Origin: Paenibacillus radicis (ex Xue et al. 2023)
Lineage (GTDB): Bacteria > Bacillota > Bacilli > Paenibacillales > NBRC-103111
Reading direction: 5' to 3'
Assembly (NCBI RefSeq): GCF_024722015.1
Contig: NZ_JANQBD010000001.1
Location: 186,001 to 250,000 of the forward strand
DNA length: 64,000 nucleotides
Positions 26,237-35,728 of this stretch are shown one piece after another; positions within the stretch are counted from its first letter, which is position 1; every line of letters begins with the position of its first letter. The notes under the pieces are model-generated. The model did not search any database. It was not told the origin of the DNA and was given only the letters and a program-made list of their open reading frames with translations. The translations under genes were made by a program, and so were the position numbers.

Positions 26237-26914
26237 ATGCCAACCCTATTGGTTGTAGATGATGACCCGCATATCCGGGAACTTGTACGCTTGTTTCTGG
26301 AGCGCGCCGGGTTTGAAATAATAGAAGCCAGGGACGGTGCTGAGGCACTGGCTGCATTAGAAACAGTGAAGGCGGATATGGTCATACTAGATATCATGAT
26401 GCCTAACATGGACGGCTGGAGGCTATGCGAGGAGCTAAGGAATCATTATGAGATGCCCCTGCTAATGCTTACAGCCAAAGGGGAAACGACAAATAAAGTA
26501 AAGGGGTTCGACTTGGGGGCGGATGATTATTTAGTTAAGCCTTTCGAGCCTGCTGAGCTTGTTGCAAGAGTAAAAGCGTTGTTGAAGCGTTACCGGGTCT
26601 TCGTCTCCCAAACCATACTAATTGGAGACCTTCAAATGAATCGGCATACCTTTGAAGTCAGTGCTGCCGGGGAAATGCTGACATTGCCGTTGAAGGAATT
26701 TGAGCTTCTATTCAAGCTCGCAAGCTCCCCCGGTAGGACACTTCCACGTGAGCAGCTTATAGAAGACATTTGGGGATATGACTACAATGGAAATGAGCGC
26801 ACTTTGGATGTCCATATTAACAGACTGCGAGAGCGCTTCTCCTCTCTTACGAGTTCGTTTCGAATTAGAACGATTCGCGGGCTGGGCTATAGACTGGAGG
26901 TGGCTGAAGAATGA
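26237..26914 (+). CDS. OmpR/PhoB-family response regulator
   Basis: A 225-residue regulator. Receiver domain: VVDDDPHIRE acidic pocket, phospho-acceptor Asp in MVILDIMMPNMDG, switch Thr in LMLTAKGE, and Lys in YLVKPFEP. The C-terminal winged helix has LPLKEFELLFKLASSPGR and RTLDVHINRLRERF. The GGAG before the ATG is 14 nt away, longer than usual. It overlaps the kinase gene by 4 bp (ATGA). It probably regulates the upstream exporter. Confidence 0.92.
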   Translation: MPTLLVVDDDPHIRELVRLFLERAGFEIIEARDGAEALAALETVKADMVILDIMMPNMDGWRLCEELRNHYEMPLLMLTAKGETTNKVKGFDLGADDYLVKPFEPAELVARVKALLKRYRVFVSQTILIGDLQMNRHTFEVSAAGEMLTLPLKEFELLFKLASSPGRTLPREQLIEDIWGYDYNGNERTLDVHINRLRERFSSLTSSFRIRTIRGLGYRLEVAEE

Positions 26915-27966
26915 AATCACGTATTGCAAAAGGCGTACTGGGCATCTTCGTAGCACTGATGGGTCAGGTTGCCTGCTGTGCATTGGCCTATGTGCTTACT
27001 TCTTGGGTTTACTCCTATTGGAACATCCAGCTGCCTGATTTAACGATCCAGCTTATTAATGTATTTCTCGGTTCTTTGTTTGCTGCCGGCATCATTATGC
27101 TCATCGGATTTTTTTCCAGACCTAGACAAATGAATATTTTCAATGCCATATTAGATGCGATGCAGCAGATCAGCAAGGGAAACTTCAATGTAAGTCTGGA
27201 AAAAAAACCAGGCCAACAAGGCCATTTGGACCACTTTGTAGATGGGATCAATCATATGGCTCAGCAGTTAAAGCATATAGAAGCCATGCGCCAGGAGTTT
27301 ATCTCTAACGTTTCCCATGAAATTCAATCTCCACTAACCTCGATTAACGGATTCGCTCAAGCTATGCAAAATGAACAGCTGAGCGAGGATCAACGTCAGC
27401 ATTACCTGCATATTATCGAGACCGAAAGCAAAAGACTGTCAAAGCTAAGCGACAATCTATTGAAGCTCACCTCACTGGAATCCGAGCATCATCCATTTGA
27501 ACCGAAGCCCTATAGGCTTGACGTTCAACTTCGCAATATTATTTTAGCTTGTGAGCCGCTTTGGCAGAACAAAGCTATAGAAATGGACATTTCGCTTATA
27601 CGCGTTAATGTAACAGCGGATGAGGAGCTGATGAGTCAGGTATGGATCAATTTGATTCACAACAGTATCAAGTTTACACCCGAAGGCGGTACCGTTTTCG
27701 TTAGTTTGGAGCAGCTCAATAACCAAGCTGTAGTCCGCATATCCGACACAGGCATAGGTATAGCAGCGGAAGATCAAACACGCATTTTCGAACGCTTCTT
27801 CAAAGCAGATAAGTCCCGAAACCGTGCCAGCAGCGGCAGCGGTTTGGGACTATCCATAGTGAAAAATATTATTGAAAGACATCACGGAACAATTCAAGTA
27901 GAAAGCAAGCTCGGAGAAGGCACTTCGATTACCGTTGTTGTGCCTGAAATCAAATCAATAAGTTAA
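26911..27966 (+). CDS. Membrane sensor histidine kinase
   Basis: A 351-residue kinase with two N-terminal helices (about 5-28 and 45-67) and a very short extracellular loop, then HAMP, HisKA and HATPase. The H-box reads NVSHEIQSPLTSINGF, with IQSP in place of the common LRTP. N-box WINLIHNSIKFTPEG, G1 DTGIGIA, G2 GSGLGLSIVK. The small sensor loop resembles intramembrane-sensing kinases that detect cell-envelope stress and pair with ABC exporters. The 3' end overlaps the convergent ilvA by 17 bp. Confidence 0.92.
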   Translation: MKSRIAKGVLGIFVALMGQVACCALAYVLTSWVYSYWNIQLPDLTIQLINVFLGSLFAAGIIMLIGFFSRPRQMNIFNAILDAMQQISKGNFNVSLEKKPGQQGHLDHFVDGINHMAQQLKHIEAMRQEFISNVSHEIQSPLTSINGFAQAMQNEQLSEDQRQHYLHIIETESKRLSKLSDNLLKLTSLESEHHPFEPKPYRLDVQLRNIILACEPLWQNKAIEMDISLIRVNVTADEELMSQVWINLIHNSIKFTPEGGTVFVSLEQLNNQAVVRISDTGIGIAAEDQTRIFERFFKADKSRNRASSGSGLGLSIVKNIIERHHGTIQVESKLGEGTSITVVVPEIKSIS

Positions 27967-29203
27967 ACAAATGAGGATTTTTGTTGATTTCCACATATTT
28001 GATGCCTTTGTTGACCATACGCTCAATCAAGGGCTCATAATCCTCTTTGCTTTTCAGCTCAATTCCAACAAGCGCAGGCCCATTCTCCTTGCTTGTTTTT
28101 TTCGTATACTCGAATCGGGTAATATCATCATTGGGCCCAAGAACTTCATCGAGAAACTCACGTAAAGCACCTGAACGCTGAGGGAACTCCACTGTGAAAT
28201 AATGCTTCAGCCCCTCGTAGATCAGCGACCGTTCTTTTATTTCCTGCATCCGATCGATGTCATTGTTACCGCCGCTGATGATGCAGACCACATTTTTGCC
28301 TGCGATCTGCTCGCGATAGAAATCCAGCGCCGTAATGGTAAGCGCCCCTGCCGGCTCGGCAACGATAGCATTTTCGTTATACAGCTCCAGAATGGTTGTG
28401 CATACCTTGCCTTCAGGAACGACAATAATATCATCGACAACCTTCTGACAAATCTCATAAGTTAACTCGCCCACTCGTTTTACAGCCGTACCATCAACGA
28501 ATTTATCGATCTCACCAAGTGTAATGATTTCTCCTTGTTCAATGGACTGCTGCATGGATGGTGCACCGGTTGCTTCAACGCCAATGAACTTGGTGGTCGG
28601 GCTAATGCCTTTGACATAAGTTCCGACACCCGCTGCCAAGCCGCCCCCGCCAATTCCGGCGAAAACATAATCAACCTGCTCCCGCATATCATTCATCAGC
28701 TCAAGCCCGACCGTCCCTTGACCGGCTATAACCTTCAAATGATCAAACGGATGAACAAACTGCATCCCTTCCCGTTCACTGCACCTTACAGCCTCCTTCA
28801 ACGAATCATCGAATGTATCGCCAATGAGGATTACTTCCACGTAGGTGCCGCCAAAGAGCTTGACCTGGGAAATTTTTTGCCTGGGAGTGGTGGTCGGCAT
28901 GAAGATTTTGCCTTGAACCTGAAGTGCCTTGCAGGAATAGGCTAACCCTTGAGCATGATTGCCCGCGCTAGCGCATACAACACCTTTGCTGAGCTGATCT
29001 TCGGTCAAGCTACGCATCAAATGATAGGCTCCGCGGATTTTAAAAGATCGGACAACCTGCAGGTCCTCACGCTTCAAATATACGTTGCAGTTGTATTTCT
29101 CGGATAATATAAAGTTTTTTTGCAGAGGAGTATGGTGCACAACATCCTTCAGCACGTGACTTGCGACAATTATATCTTCCAGCTTAACCGACTGACTGTT
29201 CAT
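27950..29203 (-). CDS. ilvA: Threonine ammonia-lyase, short form
   Basis: A 417-residue enzyme that converts threonine to 2-oxobutanoate for isoleucine synthesis. PLP lysine is in VRSFKIRGAYHLM; the phosphate-binding glycine loop is AGIGGGGLAAG; the serine/Asn near SAGNHAQG is present. C-terminal residues about 330-417 form one ACT-like regulatory domain, as in the Bacillus/Corynebacterium form. ATG 29203 is 5 nt after GGAGG (29209-29213); ATGs at 29206 and 29215 are less well placed. Isolated from the ilv-leu operon. It converges with and overlaps the kinase gene. Confidence 0.93.
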   Translation of the reverse strand: MNSQSVKLEDIIVASHVLKDVVHHTPLQKNFILSEKYNCNVYLKREDLQVVRSFKIRGAYHLMRSLTEDQLSKGVVCASAGNHAQGLAYSCKALQVQGKIFMPTTTPRQKISQVKLFGGTYVEVILIGDTFDDSLKEAVRCSEREGMQFVHPFDHLKVIAGQGTVGLELMNDMREQVDYVFAGIGGGGLAAGVGTYVKGISPTTKFIGVEATGAPSMQQSIEQGEIITLGEIDKFVDGTAVKRVGELTYEICQKVVDDIIVVPEGKVCTTILELYNENAIVAEPAGALTITALDFYREQIAGKNVVCIISGGNNDIDRMQEIKERSLIYEGLKHYFTVEFPQRSGALREFLDEVLGPNDDITRFEYTKKTSKENGPALVGIELKSKEDYEPLIERMVNKGIKYVEINKNPHLFNLLI

Positions 29204-29312
29204 CATTTCCTCCATTTAACTGATTAAGTAATTTTATTTATTATACACCGTTAAATACGCCTGTCCATAACTTTTACAAAGAAATAATCCACCCGAAGTG
29301 AAACAAGCCGTA

Positions 29313-29369
29313 GAAAAAAGAACAGCCCTCCCGCCCGGCCATTATGACCGTAAGCAAGAAGAGCTGCTC
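29313..29369 (-). terminator. Probable terminator of the SLH-protein gene
   Basis: On the minus strand GAGCAGCTC pairs with GGGCTGTTC (9 pairs including G-U) around a long loop and is followed by TTTTTT. It lies about 63 bp after the SLH-protein stop codon. Confidence 0.7.
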
Positions 29370-29431
29370 TCCCTTATAAAGCTAACCTTTTTCTTTGCAA
29401 ATCCATATCTCTTTATTGCCTATTGCTTCTA

Positions 29432-30973
29432 TTATTTAATCACGATCGTATGAACGACATTATTAGTGCCTCTCAATTCAACTGAACGGTTAGGTGTCAG
29501 CTGTGAACGATCGCCTTGAATAGTACCATTGGAAGTCGCATACAGGAATGTCACATTCGAAGTTGTGTTGTAGTATACGTTGTTTTGAACCGAACCATCG
29601 CTCAATATTTTGTTAATAGAAATGGAGTTAACTTGATCGCTGGAATTTGTTGTATAAGAGTTATATGTTCCGTTTACTGTAAAATTAGTTTGTTGATCGT
29701 TCGCAAGCGTTGTTACAGCAACAAATACCACTTTGCCGCCGGAAGTACGAACAAGAATTTCATCGCCTACTCTTAGCTCGGATGCCGCTACGGATTGACC
29801 ATTGCGAATAATCGAAACATTCGAAGCAAGCTCGGCGCTATAGGATTGGCCATCTTTGATCACAGTCAAAATATTGTTGCTTACTGTAAAGCTCACTGAA
29901 GCTGTGAAGTTAGTGTTATCCGGCAGTTGGTTGCCACTGCCATTACCCAGCTTCTTTACTTCTACAAAAATGGCTTTGCCGCCGTATGTGCGTACGATTA
30001 CTTCGTCACCAGCTCTTAGTTCGCTAGCAGCAACTTTAGCTCCATTGCGGAAGATGAACGCGCCGGAATCCAGCTCTACGCTGTAAGGTTGACCTTGTAC
30101 AGTCAATGTTAGCAAATTATTGCTTACTGCTGTATTAACCGTTCCGCTGACGGATGCGTTATCGGGCAATTGGCTGCCTGTGCGATCTAATAAAGCTGCC
30201 AATTCTGCACGAGTTACCGGGTTGTTCGGACGGAAAGTGTTGTCTTCGTAGCCATCAATAAGCTTTTTGTCAATCGCAAGAGCAATATAGCCTACGGAAC
30301 CGGCTGGAATCTTGTTAGCATCCTTGAAGGTCAGCTTCGTATTCATCTTGGTCTTTGCTTCATCCTGAAGCTTCAACGCTTTGATCAAAAGTGTAGTTGC
30401 CCACAAGCGGTCTGCTTCCTTACCAGGGTTGATCATGTCATCGGATTCCTCGAACAAATCGTTTTGCAGCGCAACGCTTACATAACCCGTTGCCCATGAA
30501 TAGCTGCTTTTCAATTTGTCCGCGTCCTTAAAGTTCAAGTTCGCCGCTTTGGCTTCAGCAGATTCAGCTTGATCGCGAAGTCCCATCAGCCTTACAGCCG
30601 CAGTAATCGCTTCAATGCGAGTAATCGTTTTACGTGGCTGGAAGGTTCCATCCTCATAGCCTTCAAAAACTCGTTTGGAAGCCAAGCTTGCAATGTAGCG
30701 AGCTGCCCACTCTACATCGGCGCCTTTTACATCGTCAAAGGACAACTTAATGTTTAAATTTTTAACATTCATGTTGTTAATATAGATACCATTGTTGTTT
30801 TTGTCTTTATCGTTATATTTGGTTTCAATCACATTCTTCAAATCGCGTCCGCGATCTTTATCCTTGTCGTTGCCTTTGCCTTTATCGTTGCTTGCAAATG
30901 CTGCAGTGGAGCCCCCCATAACCATGGCTAGTGTCAATCCTGTTACGACAACCTTCTTGAATGAATTATTCAT
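29432..30973 (-). CDS. Secreted SLH-domain surface protein
   Basis: A 513-residue wall protein. Of three consecutive ATGs, 30973 is 8 nt from GGAG and is preferred. A signal peptide ends near TAAFA at about residue 27. A charged, Lys/Asp/Asn-rich stretch follows. Three SLH domains lie at about 75-265: the first and third contain the typical GYEDGTFQP..TITR and GYEDNTFRP..PVTR, and the second is degenerate. After this come two related 75-residue units (SNNLLTL...ELRAGDEVIVRTYGGKAIFVEV and a close copy) and a diverged third. SLH domains bind pyruvylated wall polymer. The function of the C-terminal repeats is unknown. Confidence 0.9.
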   Translation of the reverse strand: MNNSFKKVVVTGLTLAMVMGGSTAAFASNDKGKGNDKDKDRGRDLKNVIETKYNDKDKNNNGIYINNMNVKNLNIKLSFDDVKGADVEWAARYIASLASKRVFEGYEDGTFQPRKTITRIEAITAAVRLMGLRDQAESAEAKAANLNFKDADKLKSSYSWATGYVSVALQNDLFEESDDMINPGKEADRLWATTLLIKALKLQDEAKTKMNTKLTFKDANKIPAGSVGYIALAIDKKLIDGYEDNTFRPNNPVTRAELAALLDRTGSQLPDNASVSGTVNTAVSNNLLTLTVQGQPYSVELDSGAFIFRNGAKVAASELRAGDEVIVRTYGGKAIFVEVKKLGNGSGNQLPDNTNFTASVSFTVSNNILTVIKDGQSYSAELASNVSIIRNGQSVAASELRVGDEILVRTSGGKVVFVAVTTLANDQQTNFTVNGTYNSYTTNSSDQVNSISINKILSDGSVQNNVYYNTTSNVTFLYATSNGTIQGDRSQLTPNRSVELRGTNNVVHTIVIK

Positions 30974-31324
30974 CATCATTTCTCCTTTTTGGTTAGGTGA
31001 AGGGCCAAATACGGTTCAACCGGATGCCAGCGGCGGATTGAGGGCATGACAAAGATGCCCTTGACCTGCCAATAAATCTTTGGCGATCAGGATGTAGTAG
31101 TTTCGCCTTCCCTGCTATGAATTTATCGTGGAACATGATTGAGGACCTTCGCGAAGAGTTCCTTGGATTTACTAAAACTTTCGCCATACGAATACCGTTT
31201 GTGGGGGTCATTTTGATCGACTTCTGCAAAATATGGTAAACTAACAACGAAAGAAACCTATTTATAGTAAATAGCGTAAAAACAGATAGGTTGCTTTAGT
31301 GGAGTTAGAGGAGGAAATGTACGT
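30974..31324. other. 351-bp divergent intergenic region
   Basis: It lies between the SLH protein and FAD oxidoreductase genes. 31258-31274 is a perfect dyad (CTATTTA-TAG-TAAATAG), and AACCTA (31255-31260) can alternatively pair with TAGGTT (31287-31292); both fall just before the ribosome site of the plus-strand gene. Nothing else recognisable. Confidence 0.5.
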
Positions 31325-32950
31325 ATGAAATGGAGAAACAAAGGTCTTTCTATAGGGATCGCGGTATTAGCATTAGTCGCCTTGGCTGCCGTGTACACGT
31401 CTATCCCTTTCTTTAGTAAAAACAGCACAGGGGACAAGCCTTCACCAGTTGCTACAGCAGATCCGTCCAAAGAGGGCAAAACAGAGGGGAATAAACAGCC
31501 CGCAACACCGCCAGAACCCCCTATTCCATCAGAAAAAGTCGATATTGCCGTATTCGGCAGCGAATTAGAAGGTCTTTATTTGGCAAGAGCAGCAGCGGAC
31601 GAAGGCTTGAAGGTTAAGGTGCTTGATCCGCGCGAAGCATTCGGGGGCCAGGTGCTGCAAGGGGAAATGCTGTTCTTGGATGAAACGCGTGACGATAAGC
31701 ATCAGCTGTTAGTTCAAGGGCGGGCCAAGGAGCTGTTTGACGGGTTCCGTAACGGAAAAATCCGCAAGCTCCCCGAGTTTACACAATATTTTGACAAGCT
31801 GAAAAAAGATATTCCTATAGAGTCAGGCATTAAAATTCAAGACATCAAGCAAATACCGGGCCAATTCGGGCCGCATGCGATAGAATCCGTCACCTATTCG
31901 GGCAAAGACGGGGCCAAGAAAAATATTAAAGCTGATTATTGGGTGGACAATACAGACTTCGCCGCACTGCTCAGCAAGCTCCAATCAACCCGTATGCCAG
32001 GACTGGAGCAGTTCTACGGCCAAAATAAGATCGAATACATGAGCACCGGAATGATGTTAAAATTCAAAAATGTCGATTGGGGCAAATTTAATTCCAGCTT
32101 CAACAGCTTAACCCCGGAACAGCGCAGTGCCAAATATGGGGGAGGCTCCGTGAGCGAGAGCTTTGCGATTGGATTGAGCGGCATGACAAATAGATATAAG
32201 CCAACCAATGATCGAGTATTCCTGAGGGGCTTAAATGCAGTAAGCCAACGCGACGGCGAAGTAATAATCAATGCATTTCTGATCTATACCGTAGACCCTT
32301 CGGATGATAAATCGGTTGCAGAAGCTATGGAGCTTGGAAAGAAGGAAATTCCGCTTATCTTGAATCATTTCCGCAAAAATATTACCGGTTGGGAAAACGC
32401 TGAACTGAATGGTTTCCCTAATTATTTGTACATCCGTGAATACAATCATTACGAGACCGATTACGTGCTTAAACCTTCTGATATGCTGGGCGCCCGAATG
32501 TTCTGGGATAATGTCAGCATCGCCGGATACCCGCTTGACCTTCAAGGAACAAGTGAAAATAAATGGGGCATCGAGATGGGCCGTCCTGATAAATATGGAA
32601 TGCCCCTGCGCAGCTTTTTGCTTAAAAATTACGATAACGTCATTGTAGCAGGGAAAAATGTCGGGTCCTCGGCCATCGCTTACGGCAGTGCCCGCATTCA
32701 ACCGAACACAAGCCTTGCCGCAGAATCAATCGGCATTCTATTAGGCCAACTGCAGGGCAAGAAAAAGCTCCGTGAGCTCAAAGAACCTGATATGCCTGCC
32801 CTCAACAGCTATCTGGAAAGTAAATACAAAATAAAGTTGACCGGAGTCACCGGCAATAATAAGATCGCAGGCTGGACGGCCGATGAAATAGCCAAGCTCG
32901 ACACCGGAGAAATCGTCTACCCTTCTTATGTGAACAAACGGAAAAAGTAA
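31325..32950 (+). CDS. Membrane-anchored FAD-dependent oxidoreductase
   Basis: A 541-residue protein with an N-terminal signal-anchor (about 8-30), a Pro/Lys-rich linker to about residue 72, and an FAD-dependent oxidoreductase domain. The dinucleotide motif is degenerate: IAVFGSELEGLYLARAAADEGLKVKVLDPRE, with the first glycines replaced, then FGGQVLQGEM. A C-terminal AGKNVGSSAIAYGSARIQPN resembles the second FAD contact of this family. It follows GAGGAGG at 7-8 nt. The catalytic domain probably faces outward. The substrate is unknown. Confidence 0.75.
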   Translation: MKWRNKGLSIGIAVLALVALAAVYTSIPFFSKNSTGDKPSPVATADPSKEGKTEGNKQPATPPEPPIPSEKVDIAVFGSELEGLYLARAAADEGLKVKVLDPREAFGGQVLQGEMLFLDETRDDKHQLLVQGRAKELFDGFRNGKIRKLPEFTQYFDKLKKDIPIESGIKIQDIKQIPGQFGPHAIESVTYSGKDGAKKNIKADYWVDNTDFAALLSKLQSTRMPGLEQFYGQNKIEYMSTGMMLKFKNVDWGKFNSSFNSLTPEQRSAKYGGGSVSESFAIGLSGMTNRYKPTNDRVFLRGLNAVSQRDGEVIINAFLIYTVDPSDDKSVAEAMELGKKEIPLILNHFRKNITGWENAELNGFPNYLYIREYNHYETDYVLKPSDMLGARMFWDNVSIAGYPLDLQGTSENKWGIEMGRPDKYGMPLRSFLLKNYDNVIVAGKNVGSSAIAYGSARIQPNTSLAAESIGILLGQLQGKKKLRELKEPDMPALNSYLESKYKIKLTGVTGNNKIAGWTADEIAKLDTGEIVYPSYVNKRKK

Positions 32951-32969
32951 GCTCATGCCCAAGTATCGG

Positions 32970-33008
32970 AAAAACCCCTGTTATGCCTCTTGAGGCGCAG
33001 GGGTTTTT
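32970..33008 (+). terminator. Intrinsic terminator, probably bidirectional
   Basis: AAAAACCCCTG (32970-32980) pairs with CAGGGGTTTTT (32998-33008), with an inner GCCTC-TTGA-GGC. It separates two convergent genes. Confidence 0.92.
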
Positions 33009-33020
33009 GTATAGAGATTT

Positions 33021-33839
33021 TTATAAGCTTCTGCTGACAAACATCCCTGATTCCTTGGTTATGTGTAGCTTGCCTCCGTTTTCATCCATTTTGGCATTTA
33101 TAAATGTTCGGAACGATTCCGCTTTTAACGGATCTAGCACAGTCTTGCCGCCCGCCAAGCCATTGCATGATAAAACATAATCGACTAAGGCATCGCTCTC
33201 GGTAATAAGCAGCGCATCCTCATACTGGACTATGGAAACGTCAGTAAAAAACGACAGCAATTGTTTTTTCCCATTATCCAGCGAAAAGTTAGCTTCGATT
33301 GCTCCCAATACTTGCTCATATTCGGAATCCGGATCAAACTCTTTAACCAATTGTTTCATTTCCAGCATATTGCGGCTTCCGACTGTTGTCGCGTAAAAGA
33401 TTCCGCTCGGTTTCAAGACTCGCTTTATTTCCGATAAAGCTTTCTCCCGGCTGTTTACATGATATAGCATATGGTTCGCTATAATAATATCGAAGGTATG
33501 ATCCGGATAGTTAATGTTTTCTGCGTTTATTACTTCAAATTTTATTTCATGGTTCAGAACGCTTAAGTTATTGCGCGCATCATTCAGCATCCCTTCGGAA
33601 TAATCAGTGACGGTGATGTCCCAATGAGATGGAATTTTACTTGCATTGGCCATCCATAATAATCCGTTGCCTCCCCCCAGTTCGAGGACCTTGGCAGGCT
33701 GCGCTTGTTCAATCTGATCCATTACCCAGAATGGCCAAGGATATGGATTAGTGCTGAATGCAGCATGCAGGCGGATTCGAGCATTGAACTTGTCGGAGTT
33801 CGAGTACTGCTGGTCTTTTAAATCCTCGTTATTCGTCAT
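33021..33839 (-). CDS. Class I SAM-dependent methyltransferase
   Basis: A 272-residue enzyme. SAM-binding motif I is KVLELGGGNGLLW; motif II region VTDYSEGMLNDARNNL; motif IV FDIIIANHMLYHV; motif post-III ALSEIKRVLKPSGIFYATTVG. It belongs to the UbiE/small-molecule type. The acceptor is unknown. It follows a MarR-family regulator by 9 bp in the same operon, so it may be part of a small resistance or detoxification response. Confidence 0.87.
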   Translation of the reverse strand: MTNNEDLKDQQYSNSDKFNARIRLHAAFSTNPYPWPFWVMDQIEQAQPAKVLELGGGNGLLWMANASKIPSHWDITVTDYSEGMLNDARNNLSVLNHEIKFEVINAENINYPDHTFDIIIANHMLYHVNSREKALSEIKRVLKPSGIFYATTVGSRNMLEMKQLVKEFDPDSEYEQVLGAIEANFSLDNGKKQLLSFFTDVSIVQYEDALLITESDALVDYVLSCNGLAGGKTVLDPLKAESFRTFINAKMDENGGKLHITKESGMFVSRSL

Positions 33840-33848
33840 AGCGATTTA

Positions 33849-34310
33849 TCACTCCTTGGTTTCCGTTTGGTCAGGGTCGAGACGCCATTCCTTCATCGTA
33901 TCCGCAAAACGCGACAGCATTGCCGCGAATACACTTACATCCTCTTCATTCCATTGCTTTAGTATCAACTCTAAACCGTCGACACTTCTGTCAAGAAACC
34001 GGATCAGCACTTCTTCCCCTTCGGGTGTGAGACTGATCAAGCTTGATCGAAGATCTGTCGGTGCAGTAGTAACTGCAATCTGCCCGGCTTGCTGTAACGA
34101 TTGGATACGTCGGGTGATGGAGGAAGGATTAAAATCGAGCTCCCCGGCAATATCGGAAGGACGGATCTGTCCCCGCAATTTGATAAGCATAAGAATTTCA
34201 AAAGCGACCCGATCCAGGTCCTTCCTTCGGTTCTGCGCCAATTTGAATTCTTGAATGAATCGCAGTGTTCCGTAAGCCAGCTTTTCAAGCTCTTCACGGT
34301 TTTTTGTCAA
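33849..34310 (-). CDS. MarR-family transcriptional regulator
   Basis: A 153-residue winged-helix repressor. TTG 34310 is favoured since AAGGAG lies 9 nt upstream; the longer ATG form (34346) lacks a ribosome site. DNA-binding part: RPSDIAGELDFNPSSITRRIQSLQQAGQI and the wing TAPTDLRSSLISLTPEG. It heads the operon with the methyltransferase and is probably autoregulated; no clear palindrome was found upstream. Confidence 0.87.
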   Translation of the reverse strand: MTKNREELEKLAYGTLRFIQEFKLAQNRRKDLDRVAFEILMLIKLRGQIRPSDIAGELDFNPSSITRRIQSLQQAGQIAVTTAPTDLRSSLISLTPEGEEVLIRFLDRSVDGLELILKQWNEEDVSVFAAMLSRFADTMKEWRLDPDQTETKE

Positions 34311-34516
34311 TTGTACCAGCTCCTTTTGAACTGCCGTTATCCTCAATATAAACTATTTGTTTGCACAAAGCAAATATATATATATAGCTCTGAACTAGTT
34401 TTCTATGTCCATTGTCTGCCAGCAAAGATTTATCGGTTATAGTGATTTTCTCCCTGTTGAGCTGATGTGAATTTGTATATACTAACTGTTATCTATGAGG
34501 AACGGAGTGATGTTAT

Positions 34517-34600
34517 ATGAGCTTAATTGTTAAAGATATCCAGATGGAGATTAAACAGCAAGTGTTGAACCAGCAGAGGGAGGACCAACGCGGAGCATAA
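34517..34600 (+). CDS. Putative small ORF, 27 aa
   Basis: ATG 34517 to TAA 34598-34600 encodes a 27-residue charged peptide (MSLIVKDIQMEIKQQVLNQQ plus seven residues). CGGAG precedes it at 9-10 nt. It lies 53 bp before rsgA on the same strand. No recognisable family; it may be a leader peptide, a small protein or a chance frame. Confidence 0.35.
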   Translation: MSLIVKDIQMEIKQQVLNQQREDQRGA

Positions 34601-34653
34601 GCTTCATAGGACCTTCCCCCTGCTCCATTAGAGATAATTATTAGGGAGGATCC

Positions 34654-35715
34654 ATGGAAAACAATCATTCATTAGAAACTTACGGCTTTCAGCCGTTTTT
34701 TGCTAATCAGGATAAGGAAGGCTGCGCAATTGGGCGTGTTGCATTAGAACATAAGCATTTGTATCGCATATACGCTGAGGACGGTGAATGGCTAGGCGAG
34801 CTGTCCGGGAAAACTCGATACGAAGCTGTCCGGCGTGAAGATTATCCGGCTGTTGGAGATTGGGTAAGGATGACCAAACTGCACGGGGAGCAAAAAGCGA
34901 TTATTCACGGGATTCTTGAACGCAAAAGCAAGTTTTCGCGTAAAGCCGCTGGTTCAACTACGGAGGAGCAGATTGTAGCGACCAATGTGGACCGCGTATT
35001 CCTTGTAATGGCCTTGAATCGTGACTTCAATGTACGCCGGCTCGAACGATACCTATTGCTGGGCTATGAAAGCGGAGCTGCCCCCGAGATCGTCCTGACC
35101 AAAAAGGATTTGTGCGACGATCTGGAGACCCGGCTGCGCGAGGTGGAGTCCATCGCCTTCGGCGTGCCCATCTATTCCGTCAACAGCTTGGCCGATGACG
35201 GAATTGAAGAGATCGCGGCCTCCCTGCGGCCGGGTGAAACGATCGCGCTGCTCGGCTCCTCCGGCGCGGGCAAATCGACGCTGCTGAACAGCCTATACGG
35301 CGGGCAGCGTCAGAAAACCGGCGGCGTCCGCGATGGCGACGACCGCGGCAAACACACGACGACGCATCGTGAGCTCGTCGTCCTGCCAAGCGGCGCGTTG
35401 ATCATCGACACGCCGGGAATGCGCGAGCTGCAGCTGTGGGAAGGCAGCGAATCGATAGGCGCAGCCTTCCACGATGTCGAGGAGCTGGCTGCAGGCTGCC
35501 GGTACTCGGATTGCCGGCATGAGCAGGAGCCTGGCTGCATGATCCGATCCGCTCTGGCGGACGGAACATTGAGCCAGGAGCGGATCTCCAGCTACTACAA
35601 GCTGCAAAAAGAGCTTGCTTATAATGAGCGCAAGATTAATGCTGGAGCTGCCCGGGCCGAGAAGGATCGTTGGAAGAAGATTCACAAGAATATGCGAAGT
35701 AATACCAATCATTAA
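34654..35715 (+). CDS. rsgA: Ribosome small-subunit-dependent GTPase RsgA
   Basis: A 353-residue circularly permuted GTPase that helps mature the 30S subunit. An N-terminal OB-fold (about 40-95, VGDWVRMT) is followed by G4 VLTKKDLC, G1 GSSGAGKSTLLN, G2-type GKHTTTHRE and G3 IDTPGMREL. The zinc-binding C-terminus shows CRYSDCRHEQEPGC. GGGAGG lies 7-8 nt before the ATG. Genus members often have more than one rsgA-like gene, so it may be a paralogue. GC is raised at about 35050-35450 relative to flanks. Confidence 0.92.
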   Translation: MENNHSLETYGFQPFFANQDKEGCAIGRVALEHKHLYRIYAEDGEWLGELSGKTRYEAVRREDYPAVGDWVRMTKLHGEQKAIIHGILERKSKFSRKAAGSTTEEQIVATNVDRVFLVMALNRDFNVRRLERYLLLGYESGAAPEIVLTKKDLCDDLETRLREVESIAFGVPIYSVNSLADDGIEEIAASLRPGETIALLGSSGAGKSTLLNSLYGGQRQKTGGVRDGDDRGKHTTTHRELVVLPSGALIIDTPGMRELQLWEGSESIGAAFHDVEELAAGCRYSDCRHEQEPGCMIRSALADGTLSQERISSYYKLQKELAYNERKINAGAARAEKDRWKKIHKNMRSNTNH

Positions 35716-35728
35716 TCCGGCCACACAC

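Noticed and set aside
30569..31049. Plus-strand frames opposite the SLH protein start
   Set aside because: They are antisense to the signal peptide and SLH coding sequence and consist of Ser/Leu-rich shadow sequence.
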